This document shows, one piece after another, positions 17,744 through 28,471 of a DNA stretch of 64,000 nt. The notes beneath the pieces were generated by a model, which did not search any database, was not told the origin of the DNA, and saw nothing but the letters and a program-made list of their open reading frames with translations. The stretch is from the NCBI GenBank assembly GCA_903926465.1, contig CAIYJE010000031.1, positions 1 to 64,000 on the forward strand, given 5' to 3'. The DNA comes from an uncultured Planctomycetales bacterium (GTDB taxonomy: Bacteria; Planctomycetota; Planctomycetia; Isosphaerales; Isosphaeraceae). The position numbers and the translations under genes were made by a program. Numbering within the stretch: the stretch's first letter is position 1; each line of letters starts with the position of its first letter.

Positions 17744-18153
17744 GATGCGAAACAGTGCCCCGAATCGAATCTGAAGTAGCCCATGCTCTACCGATCAGTC
17801 TGGTTTCTGAAGGGAACCGAAGGCGAAGCCCACTGCCCACTCTTGAGAAACCACCATTATGGTTGCTCGGGGGCACTTTCTGGAAGCACGCCCCAAAATC
17901 TTGTGGCCAGAACGATCCAGGATGAGCCACGGATTTTCTCTGGAAAACGACCACGTTTTACCGTTTTTGTGTCCACTTTCTAAATCTCTATTCCAGCGAT
18001 CGGGCGGACCGTAGTCGAGCCTGAGCCCATCCGCCAGTGCCTGACCAGGCCCGCGTTCGACGCCATCTCACAATTTGCTTCGCCCTCTTGGCTCTTCGTA
18101 ATCTGGACCCCACAATGACCAGGCTGACCCGGTCCAAATCCTGGGACGGGTGG
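17744..18153. other. Divergent intergenic region before copA
   Basis: It lies between the minus-strand SNF2 gene and the plus-strand copper pump. The open frame of copA extends left to GTG 18037, but this stretch shows no domain. I see no copper-regulator operator and no RNA gene. Confidence 0.35.
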
Positions 18154-20835
18154 CTGATGGGGGGCCTGCTTGTGTCTAGTACGGTTTCAAAATACCCGTT
18201 CCTTACTCTGCCCGTGACCGGCATGACCTGTGGCCATTGCGTCCAGAGCGTGAAGAACGCCCTGGAGGCGGTTCCAGGAGTTCGCTCGGCCGAGGTCAGC
18301 CTGGCAAGTTCAGCCGCCAAGATCGAGTTCGTCGGGGCCGAGTCGATTCCCCAAGAGATTCTGAAGGCCGCCGTGGAGGCCGCCGGCTATCAGGTTCCAG
18401 ACCCCAACGCCAGCCCCCAACGCCAGCCCCAGGCGGTTCCTGACAACCAGGAACCAGGCCCTGCCAAGCTCGTTTCGATTGGCCTGCCGGCCTCACGCCC
18501 CCAAAGCCCTGCCCCCGCTCCCATGGACCTGATTTCGATTGGCCTGCCGGTTCGTGGCCCATCACCGCAACCAAGCTCAACCCGTTCGCCCCAGCCTGAA
18601 ACCGCCAAGCTCGACCAGAAACCGACCCAGGAACTGGAACTGGCCATCACCGGCATGCACTGCGCCAGTTGTGTGGCTCGTGTGGAACAGGCCTTGGAAT
18701 CGGTCCCTGGTGTGCGGGATGCCCGCGTGAATCTGGCCACCCATCGGGCCTGGGTTGAGATTGCCGACGGTGCAGCCGACCTGGAAGAGCGATTGAACTC
18801 GGCCGTGGGCCGGGCCGGGTATGGAGCGACCCGGGTGAGTGATTCGGAAGACCCAGCCCAGGCGGTTGCCTTGCTCAGGGCCGAGCGCGCTGCGGAAGTT
18901 GCCGGCTGGCGATGGCGATTGATTCTGGGGAGCGTCTTCAGTATTCCCCTGGTGGTGCTGGGACTGGGCTCCATGCTGGCCCCCTGGGCATTTCCGCATG
19001 GCCGTAACCTGGCACTGCTGATGGCCGGGCTCGCAACCCCGGTTCAAGTCTGGCTCGGCTGGCCCTACCTTCAAGGGGCCTGGCAGCGGCTCAGGCAAGG
19101 GTCGGCGAACATGGACACCCTGATCGCGCTTGGCTCGTTCACCGCCTATGGGTTCAGTTTATATCACCTGGTGATTGGCCAGTATCACGCCGCTCACTTC
19201 TTCATGGACTCGGCCGTCATCCTGACTCTGATCACGCTGGGCAAGTGGCTAGAGACCCGGTCACGCGGCGTGGCGGGCGAGGCCATTGAACGGTTGCTTG
19301 ATCTTTCGCCCAGGTTTGCCCTGGTGGAACGTGACGGTGAGTTCCGCGAATTGGCCCTGAGTGAGGTCCACCAGGGCGACCGACTGCGTGTACGGCCCGG
19401 TGAGGCGGTACCGGTGGATGGCAGCGTGATCGAAGGGCACTCATCGGTGGATGAGTCCATGTTGACCGGTGAGCCAATCCCGGTGGAAAAGGGCCCCGGC
19501 GCCCGTGTCACCGGCGGCACTGTGAACGGCGATGGATTGCTCACCGTGGTGGCCGAGCGCCTGGGCCGCGACTCCGTATTGCAAAACCTGGTCCGGCTGG
19601 TGCGCACGGCGCAGGGGTCAAAAGCCTCGGTCCAGCGGCTGGCCGATCGGGTTTCGGCCGTCTTCGTACCAATTGTGCTGCTGATCGCCCTGGCCACACT
19701 GCTGGGTTGGGGGCTCCTCGGCCATTGGCAAGCGGGGTTCTTGAACGCGGCAGCCGTGCTCATCATCGCATGCCCGTGCGCACTCGGGTTAGCCACGCCC
19801 ATGGCCGTGGCCGTGGCCACGGGGCGAGGCGCGCGCGCTGGCATTCTGGTTCGAGACGCCAGCGCGTTCGAACGAATGGACCGACTGGGCGCCATCGTTT
19901 TTGACAAAACCGGCACACTCACCCTAGGCCAACCCACCGTGACCAGCACCTGGGCCAGCCCACACTTTGGAAGCACAGACGACCTGCTCAAGATGGCCGG
20001 CGCAGCCGAAGCCGGCAGCGAACACCCCCTGGCCCGCGCGCTGGCAGCCCACGCCGGCAGCCTTAAGAACGAACGATTCCGCGCCATTCGTGGACGTGGT
20101 GTCTCTGCCACGGTCAATGGCCACGCGGTGCTCGTAGGATCGGCAGCGCTGCTGACTACGGAAGGCATTGATCTGGCGGAAACGTGTGACGTTGGGCTGC
20201 GCTGGGAAACCGCTGGGCAGTCGGTCCTGTATGTGGCGATTGATGGCCAGGCGGTGGGGGTGATTGGTGTTTCTGATCCGGTCAAACCGAACGCCAGCGA
20301 GGTGATTGAAACGCTGAAACGGGCAAACCAGCAGGTGTTCTTGCTCACCGGAGACCAGCATCCCACTGCGCTCAGTGTCGCAGAAACGGTAGGAATTGAC
20401 GCCAACTGTGTCTACTCAGGCGTCCTTCCTGACCAGAAGGCAACCACGCTGGCAACAATTCGCAACATGAAACCCGGCCTGAAGGTTGCCATGGTGGGGG
20501 ACGGCCTGAACGACGCTCCGGCGCTGGCGGAATCTGACCTGGGCATTGCGCTCGGCACCGGAACCGATCTGGCCAAGTCCAGTTCCGATGTGGTGATTGT
20601 GGCCGGCGATCTGAGGACGATTCCACGCGCCTTGAAACTGGGCCGCGCTACCCTGAACGCCATTCGACAGAATCTGGCCTGGGCCATGCTCTACAACCTG
20701 ATCGGAATTCCGGTGGCGGCCCTGGGATTGTTTGGCCAGTACGGACCCATGGTTGCAGCCCTGGCCATGTCTCTGAGTTCCGTCAGTGTGGTCCTACGCT
20801 CTGGCCTGCTCGCACGCACGAACCTGGATGCCTGA
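18154..20835 (+). CDS. copA: Copper-exporting P1B-type ATPase CopA
   Basis: Pumps Cu(I) out of the cytoplasm at the cost of ATP. Two heavy-metal-associated domains are present, with CxxC motifs in GMTCGHC (Cys26/Cys29) and GMHCASC. Between them is a 100-residue Pro-rich linker with an internal 20-residue duplication. The membrane motor has [13 protein letters not shown] (CPC at 540-542, the P1B-1 copper signature), DKTGT (phosphorylated Asp584), SEHPLA and [12 protein letters not shown]; the TGE actuator motif is in [11 protein letters not shown]. The start is uncertain: ATG 18154 lies just before the first metal domain, but in-frame starts exist at 18115 and 18037. No copper chaperone or regulator gene is next to it. 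Confidence 0.95.
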   Translation: MMGGLLVSSTVSKYPFLTLPVTGMTCGHCVQSVKNALEAVPGVRSAEVSLASSAAKIEFVGAESIPQEILKAAVEAAGYQVPDPNASPQRQPQAVPDNQEPGPAKLVSIGLPASRPQSPAPAPMDLISIGLPVRGPSPQPSSTRSPQPETAKLDQKPTQELELAITGMHCASCVARVEQALESVPGVRDARVNLATHRAWVEIADGAADLEERLNSAVGRAGYGATRVSDSEDPAQAVALLRAERAAEVAGWRWRLILGSVFSIPLVVLGLGSMLAPWAFPHGRNLALLMAGLATPVQVWLGWPYLQGAWQRLRQGSANMDTLIALGSFTAYGFSLYHLVIGQYHAAHFFMDSAVILTLITLGKWLETRSRGVAGEAIERLLDLSPRFALVERDGEFRELALSEVHQGDRLRVRPGEAVPVDGSVIEGHSSVDESMLTGEPIPVEKGPGARVTGGTVNGDGLLTVVAERLGRDSVLQNLVRLVRTAQGSKASVQRLADRVSAVFVPIVLLIALATLLGWGLLGHWQAGFLNAAAVLIIACPCALGLATPMAVAVATGRGARAGILVRDASAFERMDRLGAIVFDKTGTLTLGQPTVTSTWASPHFGSTDDLLKMAGAAEAGSEHPLARALAAHAGSLKNERFRAIRGRGVSATVNGHAVLVGSAALLTTEGIDLAETCDVGLRWETAGQSVLYVAIDGQAVGVIGVSDPVKPNASEVIETLKRANQQVFLLTGDQHPTALSVAETVGIDANCVYSGVLPDQKATTLATIRNMKPGLKVAMVGDGLNDAPALAESDLGIALGTGTDLAKSSSDVVIVAGDLRTIPRALKLGRATLNAIRQNLAWAMLYNLIGIPVAALGLFGQYGPMVAALAMSLSSVSVVLRSGLLARTNLDA

Positions 20836-21097
20836 CGGTGCTGAAAGCATCTAAAACGGCACGCTTGGCATTCAGACCCGACCAACTCGGCCAGCGATCC
20901 CAGACATTTTGATCGTAATGGCAAGATACAGGTGGGGAAAAACCACCATTCCTGACAGCCCCTTGCTGATCCCACGGTGGGCAAGTAATTTCGTGGTAGG
21001 CTTGTGCGGTTTGAGGCCCTTACGGGTTGCTGACCTCTCCCTTCGATCCATCCATTTGGATTCGTAGCCAGACAACCTGTTTTGAAGGTAAAAAAGC

Positions 21098-24000
21098 ATG
21101 CACTCAGAGAAACGATCTGGGCGGAAGCGATCACGTTTGCGTGGCTTGCAGCTGATGCTAGAGTCACTCGAAGAGCGATTGGTGCTCTCTAGCGTGACTA
21201 CGTATCACAACGATATCGCCAGTTCCGGCCAGAATCTCTCTGAGGTGCTCCTGACCCGGGCCAACGTCAATCCCACGACGTTCGGCAAACTGTATTCCTA
21301 TGCCGTGGACGGGCAGGTTTACGCCCAACCACTGGTCCAGACACAAGTGAACATCACAACAGGCCCCCAAACCGGGTTGCATGATGTGATGTTTGTGGCG
21401 ACCCAGCATGACAGCCTGTATGCACTCGACGCCTCTACGGGTGATCCGCTGCTGCTCTGGAAACGGAGTTTCTTTGACACGGCACTTCCAGGTGCGACCG
21501 CGGTAACGTCCGTTCCAAACGGTGATACCGGCACCGGAGACATTACGGTCGAGGTTGGGATTACCGGTACTCCCGTGATTGACTCTGCCTCAAACACCCT
21601 TTATGTGGTGGCAAAATCCAAGGAAACCGTTGCCGGGGTCGATCATTACGTCCAGCGCCTGCATGCCGTGAATATCTCCGACGGCACAGATCGCGTGGCC
21701 CCCTTGGTTCTTGGCGATACCTCGTTCGGCAACACGAATAATACACAGATTTATGTTTATGGGACCGGAGATGGAAGCGTTACCGACCCCTATAACGGCA
21801 CTGGTCAGAGCGTGGTCCAGTTCAACGCCCTTCGCGAGCACCAACGAGGCGCCTTGACGATTGTGAATGGGGTCATCTACATCCCCTGGGCTTCACATGG
21901 GGATAACGGACCGTATCACGGCTGGGTGGTGGGGGTTGATCCGGCGACACTGACCATCAAAGGGGTGTTCAATACCACACCCAATGGTGGACTCGGTGGG
22001 ATCTGGCAAGCTGGCGGTGCGCTTTCGTCGGATGGAACAAACCTCTACTTCGAGACCGGGAACGGAACATTTGACGGCAGTAACGGCAACGATACCAACG
22101 TGCCACGGCCAGGTACGGTAACCGGCCTGGACGCAAACGGGTTCCCCATATCCGGAAACTATGGAGACTCGTTTGTGAAGGTGGGGCTGGACCCAACGAC
22201 CAGTCCCACCAAGCAAAACATCAATGGCTGGGGCCTGAAGGTGCTGGATTACTTCACCCCGTTCGATCAACAGTACCTGAATGTGCGAGATCTGGATGTC
22301 GGTTCGGCGGCCGACCTGGTTCTGCCAGACAGCGTAGGTAGTGCCGCTCACCCGCACCTGCTGATTGGCTCTGGCAAGGAAGGGATCATCTACCTGATCG
22401 ACCGCGAGAACATGGGCAAGTACGGCAGCGACGACGCTGTGGTGCAAAAAGTTGGGGGCCAGCTCAGCGGCTCGCTCGATACGGCTGCCTACTTCCAGAA
22501 CCAGATCTATTACGTGGAAGGGTACGGCGGCACGGCCAAAACGTTCTCCATTGCCAGCGCCTCGATGAGTAACTCTCCCACGTCTCGCTCTGGCGATACG
22601 TTCGCATTCGCAGGATCAACGCCATCCATATCTGCGAACGGTACCCAAGATGGCATTGTCTGGGATGTGGACCGAGGCACCAACCAGCTTCGGGCCTACA
22701 GCAGTGATAGCTACGCCACCGAGTTATATAATTCTGCCCAGGCGGCTGGGAATCGTGATGCGCTCGGGGCGGCCGTGAAGTTCCAGGTTCCATCGGTTGC
22801 CAACGGGCATGTGTATGTGGCGTCGGGTACCGGCGCTCCCAACAACTTCATCAATGTTTACGGCCTGATCAAGCCGCCAGACGCGGTACCAGCGGCCCCC
22901 TCGAACCTGAAGGCCACCGCGGTTTCAGGCAGCCAGATCGACCTGACATGGACTTCCAACGACCTTTCACCCAACCGCGCGGATGGGTACCGGATTGAGC
23001 AGTCTGGTGACGGCCAGACCGGGTGGGTTCAGGTGGCCACATCGGGGGCCATGACAACCGGCTATGCCGTGGGCGGGTTGGCCCTTTCCAGCACGTACTA
23101 CTTCCGCATTCGTGCGTTCAACGTGGTTGGCAATTCGACCTACTCCAGCGTGACATTGGCCACCACCACAAATCAGGCGGCCTCACTCGACTTTTCGGCA
23201 GGGTTCGGCAACCTGACCAACGGAATTCTGACGTTCAACGGCGGATCGGTTGTGAGCGGAAGCCGACTTCAAGTCACAGACACAAACGGCTGGGAAGCGC
23301 GATCGATATTCTCGACTAACGTGCAAGACGTTACCAAATTCAATACCCGGTTCCAGTTTCAAGTCTCGCCAGGTGGAAACACGGCAGACGGCTTTGCCTT
23401 TGTGATTCAAGGCGTGGCCCCCACGGCCGTGGGCGGCCTGGGCGGTGGACTTGGCTACGGTCCAGACACAGCCGGCGGCCCGCCCGGTATCGAGAAGAGC
23501 CTGGCCATCAAATTTGATATCTATGACAACGCCGGTGAAGGGTTCAACTCAACGGGCCTCTACGCAAATGGGGATTCTCCCTCAACCCCTGCAGACGACC
23601 TGACTCCCTCGGGCGTTGACCTTCATAGCGGCGACGTTATGGAAGCTGTGATCAGCTACGACGGCGCAACGCTGTTGCTGTCGATCACCGACACCATCAC
23701 GCATGCTACATTCACGAAGTCTTACAACAATGTGAACATTCAAGGACTTGTCGGCGGTGGATCGGCCTACGTTGGGTTTACCGGAGGTACGGGTGGACTG
23801 GCCGCCCTTCAGGAGGTTCTCAACTGGACCTTCACACCGGTGATCGCGGCCCCGCCTGGCATTGCAACCAACCTGAACGCCACAGTCACCGGCTACACGG
23901 CGGGGTCCACCACCACGGTACCGCTGGGGGCCACAATCACATGGGATGCAGTCTCTGGAGCAATCAGTTACAAGCTCGAACGCAAGCTGGGAGCCACCGG

Positions 24001-26389
24001 CACCTACACGCAAATTGCGACCATCAACCAGCCGCTCAAGCAGTACCAGGATGACGGGCTGGCTACGCAGTCGACCTACGTCTACAGGGTGCGTGCCACA
24101 AACGATCTAGGCAACGGCGCATACTCGAAAGAGACCCAGGTTACCACACCAGCCCTGGCCGCCACTCCCACACAGGGAATTGCCACCAGCGTGTCTGATC
24201 ATTCGATCTCACTCTCCTGGCAGGATAATGCCTCCAACGAAGATGGGTTCCAGATCTTCAGGAGTGCGAATTCTGGTCAGTTTTCGTTCCTTGCCTCATT
24301 GCCGGCCAATACCCTGCTTGCCCCTTCAATCGTGACCTATACCGATGCAACGGTTCAGCCGGGCACCAAGTATGACTACCACATCCAGGCGTTTAACCTG
24401 GCTGGATACTCGGATTTTTCGGGTATAACAGCCTACACCTCACCAGCGCAGGTCACGACCCCAGCTGTCATACTCACAGGAACTACCGCAAGCTCGACCA
24501 TCGCAGTGGCACCGGGTGCCACGGTCTCTTGGAGCCCGGTACCAGGTGCCACCAGCTACAAGGTAGAACGTAAACTGGGAGCCACGGGCTCTTACGCACA
24601 GGTGGGAATTACAACGGCACCAGCCCTGAACTTTCACGAAGATGGGCTCGCGCCCGGATCCACTTACTTTTACCGCGTGCGTGCCAGCCTATCCAACATC
24701 GACGGAGCCCCCTCCGCAGACGTACCACTCAGCACTCCAGATCTACCGAAAGCGCCGGTTGGGGTTGGAGCCTTCAGCCAATCCACCAGTTCGTTGGCCG
24801 TGATCTGGCAAGATGAGTCCTCCAACGAGAACGGTTTCCAGATTTTCAGAAGCCTGAACGGGGGGCCCTTCTCACTGGTGGGTTCGGTTCAGCCAAGCAC
24901 GGCCGTCGTTCCAACCGTTCTCGGGTATGTGGATACTGGGCTAACTCCCAACTCGACTTACTATTACCGAGTTCAGGCTTTCAATCTGTCCGGTTTCTCG
25001 AACTATGCCCCGCTCCGCGGAGTCACCACGCCAACCAGTCCCACACAGACCCAAAACGTGGCGGCACTTGCAACCGGCTACACTTCCAGTTCAACCGCAC
25101 CCGTACCAATGGCCGCGCAGATCTCTTGGGACATGGTGCCATCCGCCAGTTCTTATCAGGTCGAACGCACGACCGCCGGTTCCAGTAACTTCGTGAAACT
25201 TGCACAAGTTGCAGCACCGGCGATTGCCTTCAACGATCAAACCATCCAGGCCGGTAGTTCCTACAGCTATCGGGTAATCTCGCAAAATTCCGCCGGCCAG
25301 GGCCCTGCCTCCACACTGGCCTCCGTCTCAATTTCAACCCCTGCCGCTGCACCCACACTGGGACTGGCCACCGTGGTCAACCCCACTACCGTCACCGTTT
25401 CCTGGCAAGACAACGCCTCGAACGAAGATGGGTTCCAGATCTTCCGCAGCGTCAATTCTCAGGAATTCAAACTGCTGGCTTCACGACCGGCGAACACCGA
25501 CGCAGCTCACTCGATGCTGAGTTACTCAGACGCCAACCTCACGCCCGGCACCAGCTATGCCTATCGGATCCAGGCGTTTAATCTTGCTGGTGCCAGTGGT
25601 CAGACCACCGCAAGCGCGATCCCTGGTTCTGCGTCACCAACCGGATTTATGGCCGTATCGACTGGACAGGCCGTGCTCCTGACCTGGCAGGCCCCTGCTG
25701 GACCTGTGAGTGGTTACGCGTTATACCGTTCCACCACCAGCGGCGGTGAAACAACGGGATCAGCCACGCCTTATGCTACGGGCATCGCAACGACAACCTA
25801 CACCGATTTGAATGTGAGCCCGGGGACCACATACTTCTATAAGCTCGCTGCGCTAAACGGGGCCGCGCTGTCGACCCTTACGCCAGAAGTTTCTGCGACG
25901 GTTCCGGCTCAGGCGGCTGCCATTCGAATCAATTTCTCAAACAATCAACTCCACGTTCCTGCAGGGTTTGTCAATGACATTGGTGAGGTGTACGGACCCA
26001 AGGCCAGCGGTCTGACCTTCGGCTGGACCAAGAATAACAAGGCCAACAGTCGAGATCGCAATAGTAGCCGATCGCCGGACGAGCAGCGTGATAGCTTCAT
26101 ACAACTGGTCAGGACCAAACATCTGAACCCATCGTGGTCCATTGCGGTCCCCAATGGGATTTACCAGGTCCACCTTGTTGCGGGCGACCCTTTGCAATCC
26201 ACAACCAAGGCTTATCGCGTGAACCTGAACGGCCAGACTGCGCTCAAGGGCAAGGTCACCAAGAGCACACGCTGGCTTGGGAATACCGTGATGGTTCATG
26301 TCACCAACGGTAAGCTCACCATGACAAACGCAAACGGCAGCAATAACATCAAGATTGATTTTATCGAGATCACCAGGTTACTGGACTAG
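21098..26389 (+). CDS. Giant multidomain surface/secreted protein (PQQ-like propeller, lectin, FN3 repeats, malectin-like)
   Basis: A 1763-residue protein. The basic N-terminus with LESLEERLVLSS (residues 21-32) is the LExLExR leader typical of large exported planctomycete proteins. Then come a PQQ-type beta-propeller (about 35-590; VATQHDSLYALDASTG, YLIDRENMGKYG), one fibronectin type III domain (about 598-690), an L-type lectin-like domain (about 697-915; LDFSAGFGNLTNG, DGFAFVIQG, LAIKFDIYDN), a series of alternating FN3 domains (about 915-1605) and a C-terminal carbohydrate-binding malectin-like domain (about 1608-1763; IRINFSNNQ, GEVYG, NGIYQVHLVAGDP). It probably binds sugars at the cell surface or matrix. 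AAGGT lies before ATG 21098. It is flanked by a hairpin downstream. Confidence 0.88.
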   Translation: MHSEKRSGRKRSRLRGLQLMLESLEERLVLSSVTTYHNDIASSGQNLSEVLLTRANVNPTTFGKLYSYAVDGQVYAQPLVQTQVNITTGPQTGLHDVMFVATQHDSLYALDASTGDPLLLWKRSFFDTALPGATAVTSVPNGDTGTGDITVEVGITGTPVIDSASNTLYVVAKSKETVAGVDHYVQRLHAVNISDGTDRVAPLVLGDTSFGNTNNTQIYVYGTGDGSVTDPYNGTGQSVVQFNALREHQRGALTIVNGVIYIPWASHGDNGPYHGWVVGVDPATLTIKGVFNTTPNGGLGGIWQAGGALSSDGTNLYFETGNGTFDGSNGNDTNVPRPGTVTGLDANGFPISGNYGDSFVKVGLDPTTSPTKQNINGWGLKVLDYFTPFDQQYLNVRDLDVGSAADLVLPDSVGSAAHPHLLIGSGKEGIIYLIDRENMGKYGSDDAVVQKVGGQLSGSLDTAAYFQNQIYYVEGYGGTAKTFSIASASMSNSPTSRSGDTFAFAGSTPSISANGTQDGIVWDVDRGTNQLRAYSSDSYATELYNSAQAAGNRDALGAAVKFQVPSVANGHVYVASGTGAPNNFINVYGLIKPPDAVPAAPSNLKATAVSGSQIDLTWTSNDLSPNRADGYRIEQSGDGQTGWVQVATSGAMTTGYAVGGLALSSTYYFRIRAFNVVGNSTYSSVTLATTTNQAASLDFSAGFGNLTNGILTFNGGSVVSGSRLQVTDTNGWEARSIFSTNVQDVTKFNTRFQFQVSPGGNTADGFAFVIQGVAPTAVGGLGGGLGYGPDTAGGPPGIEKSLAIKFDIYDNAGEGFNSTGLYANGDSPSTPADDLTPSGVDLHSGDVMEAVISYDGATLLLSITDTITHATFTKSYNNVNIQGLVGGGSAYVGFTGGTGGLAALQEVLNWTFTPVIAAPPGIATNLNATVTGYTAGSTTTVPLGATITWDAVSGAISYKLERKLGATGTYTQIATINQPLKQYQDDGLATQSTYVYRVRATNDLGNGAYSKETQVTTPALAATPTQGIATSVSDHSISLSWQDNASNEDGFQIFRSANSGQFSFLASLPANTLLAPSIVTYTDATVQPGTKYDYHIQAFNLAGYSDFSGITAYTSPAQVTTPAVILTGTTASSTIAVAPGATVSWSPVPGATSYKVERKLGATGSYAQVGITTAPALNFHEDGLAPGSTYFYRVRASLSNIDGAPSADVPLSTPDLPKAPVGVGAFSQSTSSLAVIWQDESSNENGFQIFRSLNGGPFSLVGSVQPSTAVVPTVLGYVDTGLTPNSTYYYRVQAFNLSGFSNYAPLRGVTTPTSPTQTQNVAALATGYTSSSTAPVPMAAQISWDMVPSASSYQVERTTAGSSNFVKLAQVAAPAIAFNDQTIQAGSSYSYRVISQNSAGQGPASTLASVSISTPAAAPTLGLATVVNPTTVTVSWQDNASNEDGFQIFRSVNSQEFKLLASRPANTDAAHSMLSYSDANLTPGTSYAYRIQAFNLAGASGQTTASAIPGSASPTGFMAVSTGQAVLLTWQAPAGPVSGYALYRSTTSGGETTGSATPYATGIATTTYTDLNVSPGTTYFYKLAALNGAALSTLTPEVSATVPAQAAAIRINFSNNQLHVPAGFVNDIGEVYGPKASGLTFGWTKNNKANSRDRNSSRSPDEQRDSFIQLVRTKHLNPSWSIAVPNGIYQVHLVAGDPLQSTTKAYRVNLNGQTALKGKVTKSTRWLGNTVMVHVTNGKLTMTNANGSNNIKIDFIEITRLLD
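24160..25620 (+). repeat. Tandem FN3-pair repeats inside the giant protein gene
   Basis: The segment coding for QDN-ASNEDGFQIFRS recurs at about 24216, 24803 and 25399, a spacing of 587 and 596 bp. Between them a second FN3 type (SYKVERKLGATG...) recurs in step. The unit is therefore a pair of unlike FN3 domains of about 195 residues, present nearly three times and partly conserved at DNA level. Confidence 0.8.
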
Positions 26390-26441
26390 CCCGTTTGACT
26401 GGGAACTGAAACGCCAAAGGCGCGTACCTTGGACATCAAAG

Positions 26442-26472
26442 CATCCTTCTCACTTCGATAGTGAGAAGGATG
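26442..26472 (+). terminator. Perfect 12-bp hairpin after the giant protein gene
   Basis: CATCCTTCTCAC (26442-26453) pairs exactly with GTGAGAAGGATG (26461-26472) around a 7-nt loop. It lies 53 nt after the stop. There is no T-run, so termination is likely but not certain. Confidence 0.55.
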
Positions 26473-26615
26473 GCTGCCACGTCGCATTCCAGCGGTTCAC
26501 CATTGGGTTGCAGATAGGGAACAGCGGTCCTCGGCTGTCGCTTGGGGTTGTCTGCACGTGCAACTTCCATGTAAAACGGAATGGTTGTGGCCTGGGCCAA
26601 CTGCTTCAAATGTGA

Positions 26616-27332
26616 ATGACCATGACCCAGCCCCATTCCGTGAACGAGTTACTAACCCGTGCGCAGCAGGAGGCGGCATCGGAGATTTTGCAGGACGTAG
26701 AACCTGCGGAAGTTGCTTCCGAGCTTGCTGAAAATGCCCTGGAATTCACAGACCGGATGATTGTGCGGGGGCTTTCCCAATCTCCACGATCCGAGCAACC
26801 TGCGTGTGCCATTCACTGCACGTCTTGCTGCCACCTTCACACCACAGCCAGCGTGCCCGAGGTGATCTTGCTGGCCGAGCGGGTTCGCGTTGCCATCGTC
26901 CCGCTCGAACCGCTTCGAGAGAACCTGTCTCGCCACATCACCCAGACCACAGGCTTGAACGCCAATGAGCGTCGGCAGATGCGTTTGCCATGCCCGTTGC
27001 TCAAGGACGGAATGTGCCTGGTTTACGAGGCGCGACCGCTGGTCTGCCGAGGCTGGAACAGCCTGGAAAAGCAACGTTGCGAGGCCGACCTGGTCAGCCC
27101 CGAACGGGGAACGCAGGCGCTCCTGAACGTAAAGCAATATCGTGCGGCCAGCCACATTGCTCAGGGACTTGCCAACGCCATCCAATCGTTTGGCCTGGAT
27201 GCGCGACCCCTTGATCTGGTACGCGGACTATCGATTGCACTTGAACACGCAGACGCAGCCACACACTGGCACTCGGGAGACAACCTCTTCGCGTCGGCGG
27301 TCCAGGAACTGGTATTTCCACCATCTGTGTGA
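26616..27332 (+). CDS. YkgJ family cysteine-cluster protein
   Basis: A 238-residue protein with the Zn/Fe-chelating cysteine cluster of the YkgJ family: CAIHCTSCC in the middle, then LPCPLLKDGMCLVYEARPLVCRGW and a further Cys (QRCEADL). The pattern of eight or so cysteines binds a metal or iron-sulfur centre in relatives, whose role is unknown. An N-terminal helical stretch of about 60 residues precedes the cluster and contains no recognised domain. The gene stands alone, with no ribosome binding site visible before ATG 26616. Confidence 0.82.
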   Translation: MTMTQPHSVNELLTRAQQEAASEILQDVEPAEVASELAENALEFTDRMIVRGLSQSPRSEQPACAIHCTSCCHLHTTASVPEVILLAERVRVAIVPLEPLRENLSRHITQTTGLNANERRQMRLPCPLLKDGMCLVYEARPLVCRGWNSLEKQRCEADLVSPERGTQALLNVKQYRAASHIAQGLANAIQSFGLDARPLDLVRGLSIALEHADAATHWHSGDNLFASAVQELVFPPSV

Positions 27333-27735
27333 GAGCCGGGAACGATGGTCGATTCGGGAAGGCAAACACCTAACCTGCCCGAGCTTTTGAAGTCACTCAC
27401 AAAGATGTAGAGGTTGCAAGGCTTGGCGTTGGTGCGCATCTACCCACCCCGGCCGGTTTCAAGCAAACCAGCCTCATGCGTTTAACCCCATGTTTTCATG
27501 TGTTTTCGTACGCAACCACCTGTGATCACATGCCCGACTCAAGCACAACGCGGCTACGCATCGAGCGATGAAGAATGTGATGTCCAAGGCTCCATCCATG
27601 GTCTCTGGCCCTGAGAAAGCCACCTCAAGACTTTAACCTAGTGAACCCACTTTCGAGAACTTCTCAAATCCGTCGCTCACGTGTCAGGCTCATATTTCAG
27701 GCGTCTTGCTCAGCAAGACCCCAGGAAGTGCAACT
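27333..27735. other. Convergent intergenic region
   Basis: It separates the YkgJ gene from the minus-strand HAD gene. I see no coding frame of known family, no RNA gene and no strong hairpin in it. Confidence 0.35.
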
Positions 27736-28407
27736 TCAAACCGCTTCTGGGGGGCCAAGCAACGCCAGCAGTTCAGGGGCGTCCAGTCGTTCCACCACCA
27801 AGCTGGCCAGCGCAAGTGGACCGACGGGGCTATGATCATGAGGGACTCCCACCGTAAACGCACCAGCCGCCTTACCAGCCGTTACCCCCGCCGGACTATC
27901 TTCCAGAACCAGCAGGTGGGCGGGCTCGATCTCAAAACGCGCGGCCGCCTTCAGATAGATCTCCGGATTCGGCTTCCCTTCCACCACGTCTTCCGCCGTC
28001 AGCAGGTAAGAGAAGTGAGTAAGAATCCCGTGCTGACTCAACAATCGTTCAGCATACTCTCTGCGCGAAGAGGTACACACCGCCGTGGGGATCTTGAGCC
28101 GTTCCAAGGTCTGAAGCAAAACAAAAAGTCCGGCCGTGGGATGCACGGCCGTATCAATCTGCTCAAAAAAGAGACCTCGGGCCTCGGCCTGGAGTTCCTC
28201 AGGAGATTCTGTTAACTCGGCGATGCGTTTGAACGCGGGATAGGCCAGCACCGCGCGCCGGCCAATCATGGCCGACATCATCTCATGGGTAAAGACCTTA
28301 CCACGCTTGCTGAGCATCTCGCTGGCAACCTTGAAGAAGAGTGCCTCGGTATCAAACATCAGGCCGTCAAGGTCAAAGGCCACCGCTTGAATCATCGGCC
28401 GCGACAT
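27736..28407 (-). CDS. HAD-superfamily hydrolase, beta-phosphoglucomutase-like
   Basis: A 223-residue HAD phosphatase. Motif I is FDLDGLMFDTE, with the nucleophile and acid Asp pair. Motif II is the Ser in VCTSSRREY, motif III the Lys in VEGKPNPEIYL, and motif IV LEDSPAGVTAGKAAG. The helical cap between motifs I and II is of the C1 type seen in beta-phosphoglucomutase and phosphoglycolate or sugar-phosphate phosphatases. Substrate cannot be fixed. It lies 64 nt downstream of the start-side of nothing obvious: the LarA-like gene upstream on the same strand ends at 28472, so the two may be co-transcribed. Confidence 0.9.
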   Translation of the reverse strand: MSRPMIQAVAFDLDGLMFDTEALFFKVASEMLSKRGKVFTHEMMSAMIGRRAVLAYPAFKRIAELTESPEELQAEARGLFFEQIDTAVHPTAGLFVLLQTLERLKIPTAVCTSSRREYAERLLSQHGILTHFSYLLTAEDVVEGKPNPEIYLKAAARFEIEPAHLLVLEDSPAGVTAGKAAGAFTVGVPHDHSPVGPLALASLVVERLDAPELLALLGPPEAV

Positions 28408-28471
28408 GCGCTACCACCCCTGGTTCGGAACTATTGAAGAAAAACCCAGATGCCAAGACCGTTCCTGGCAT

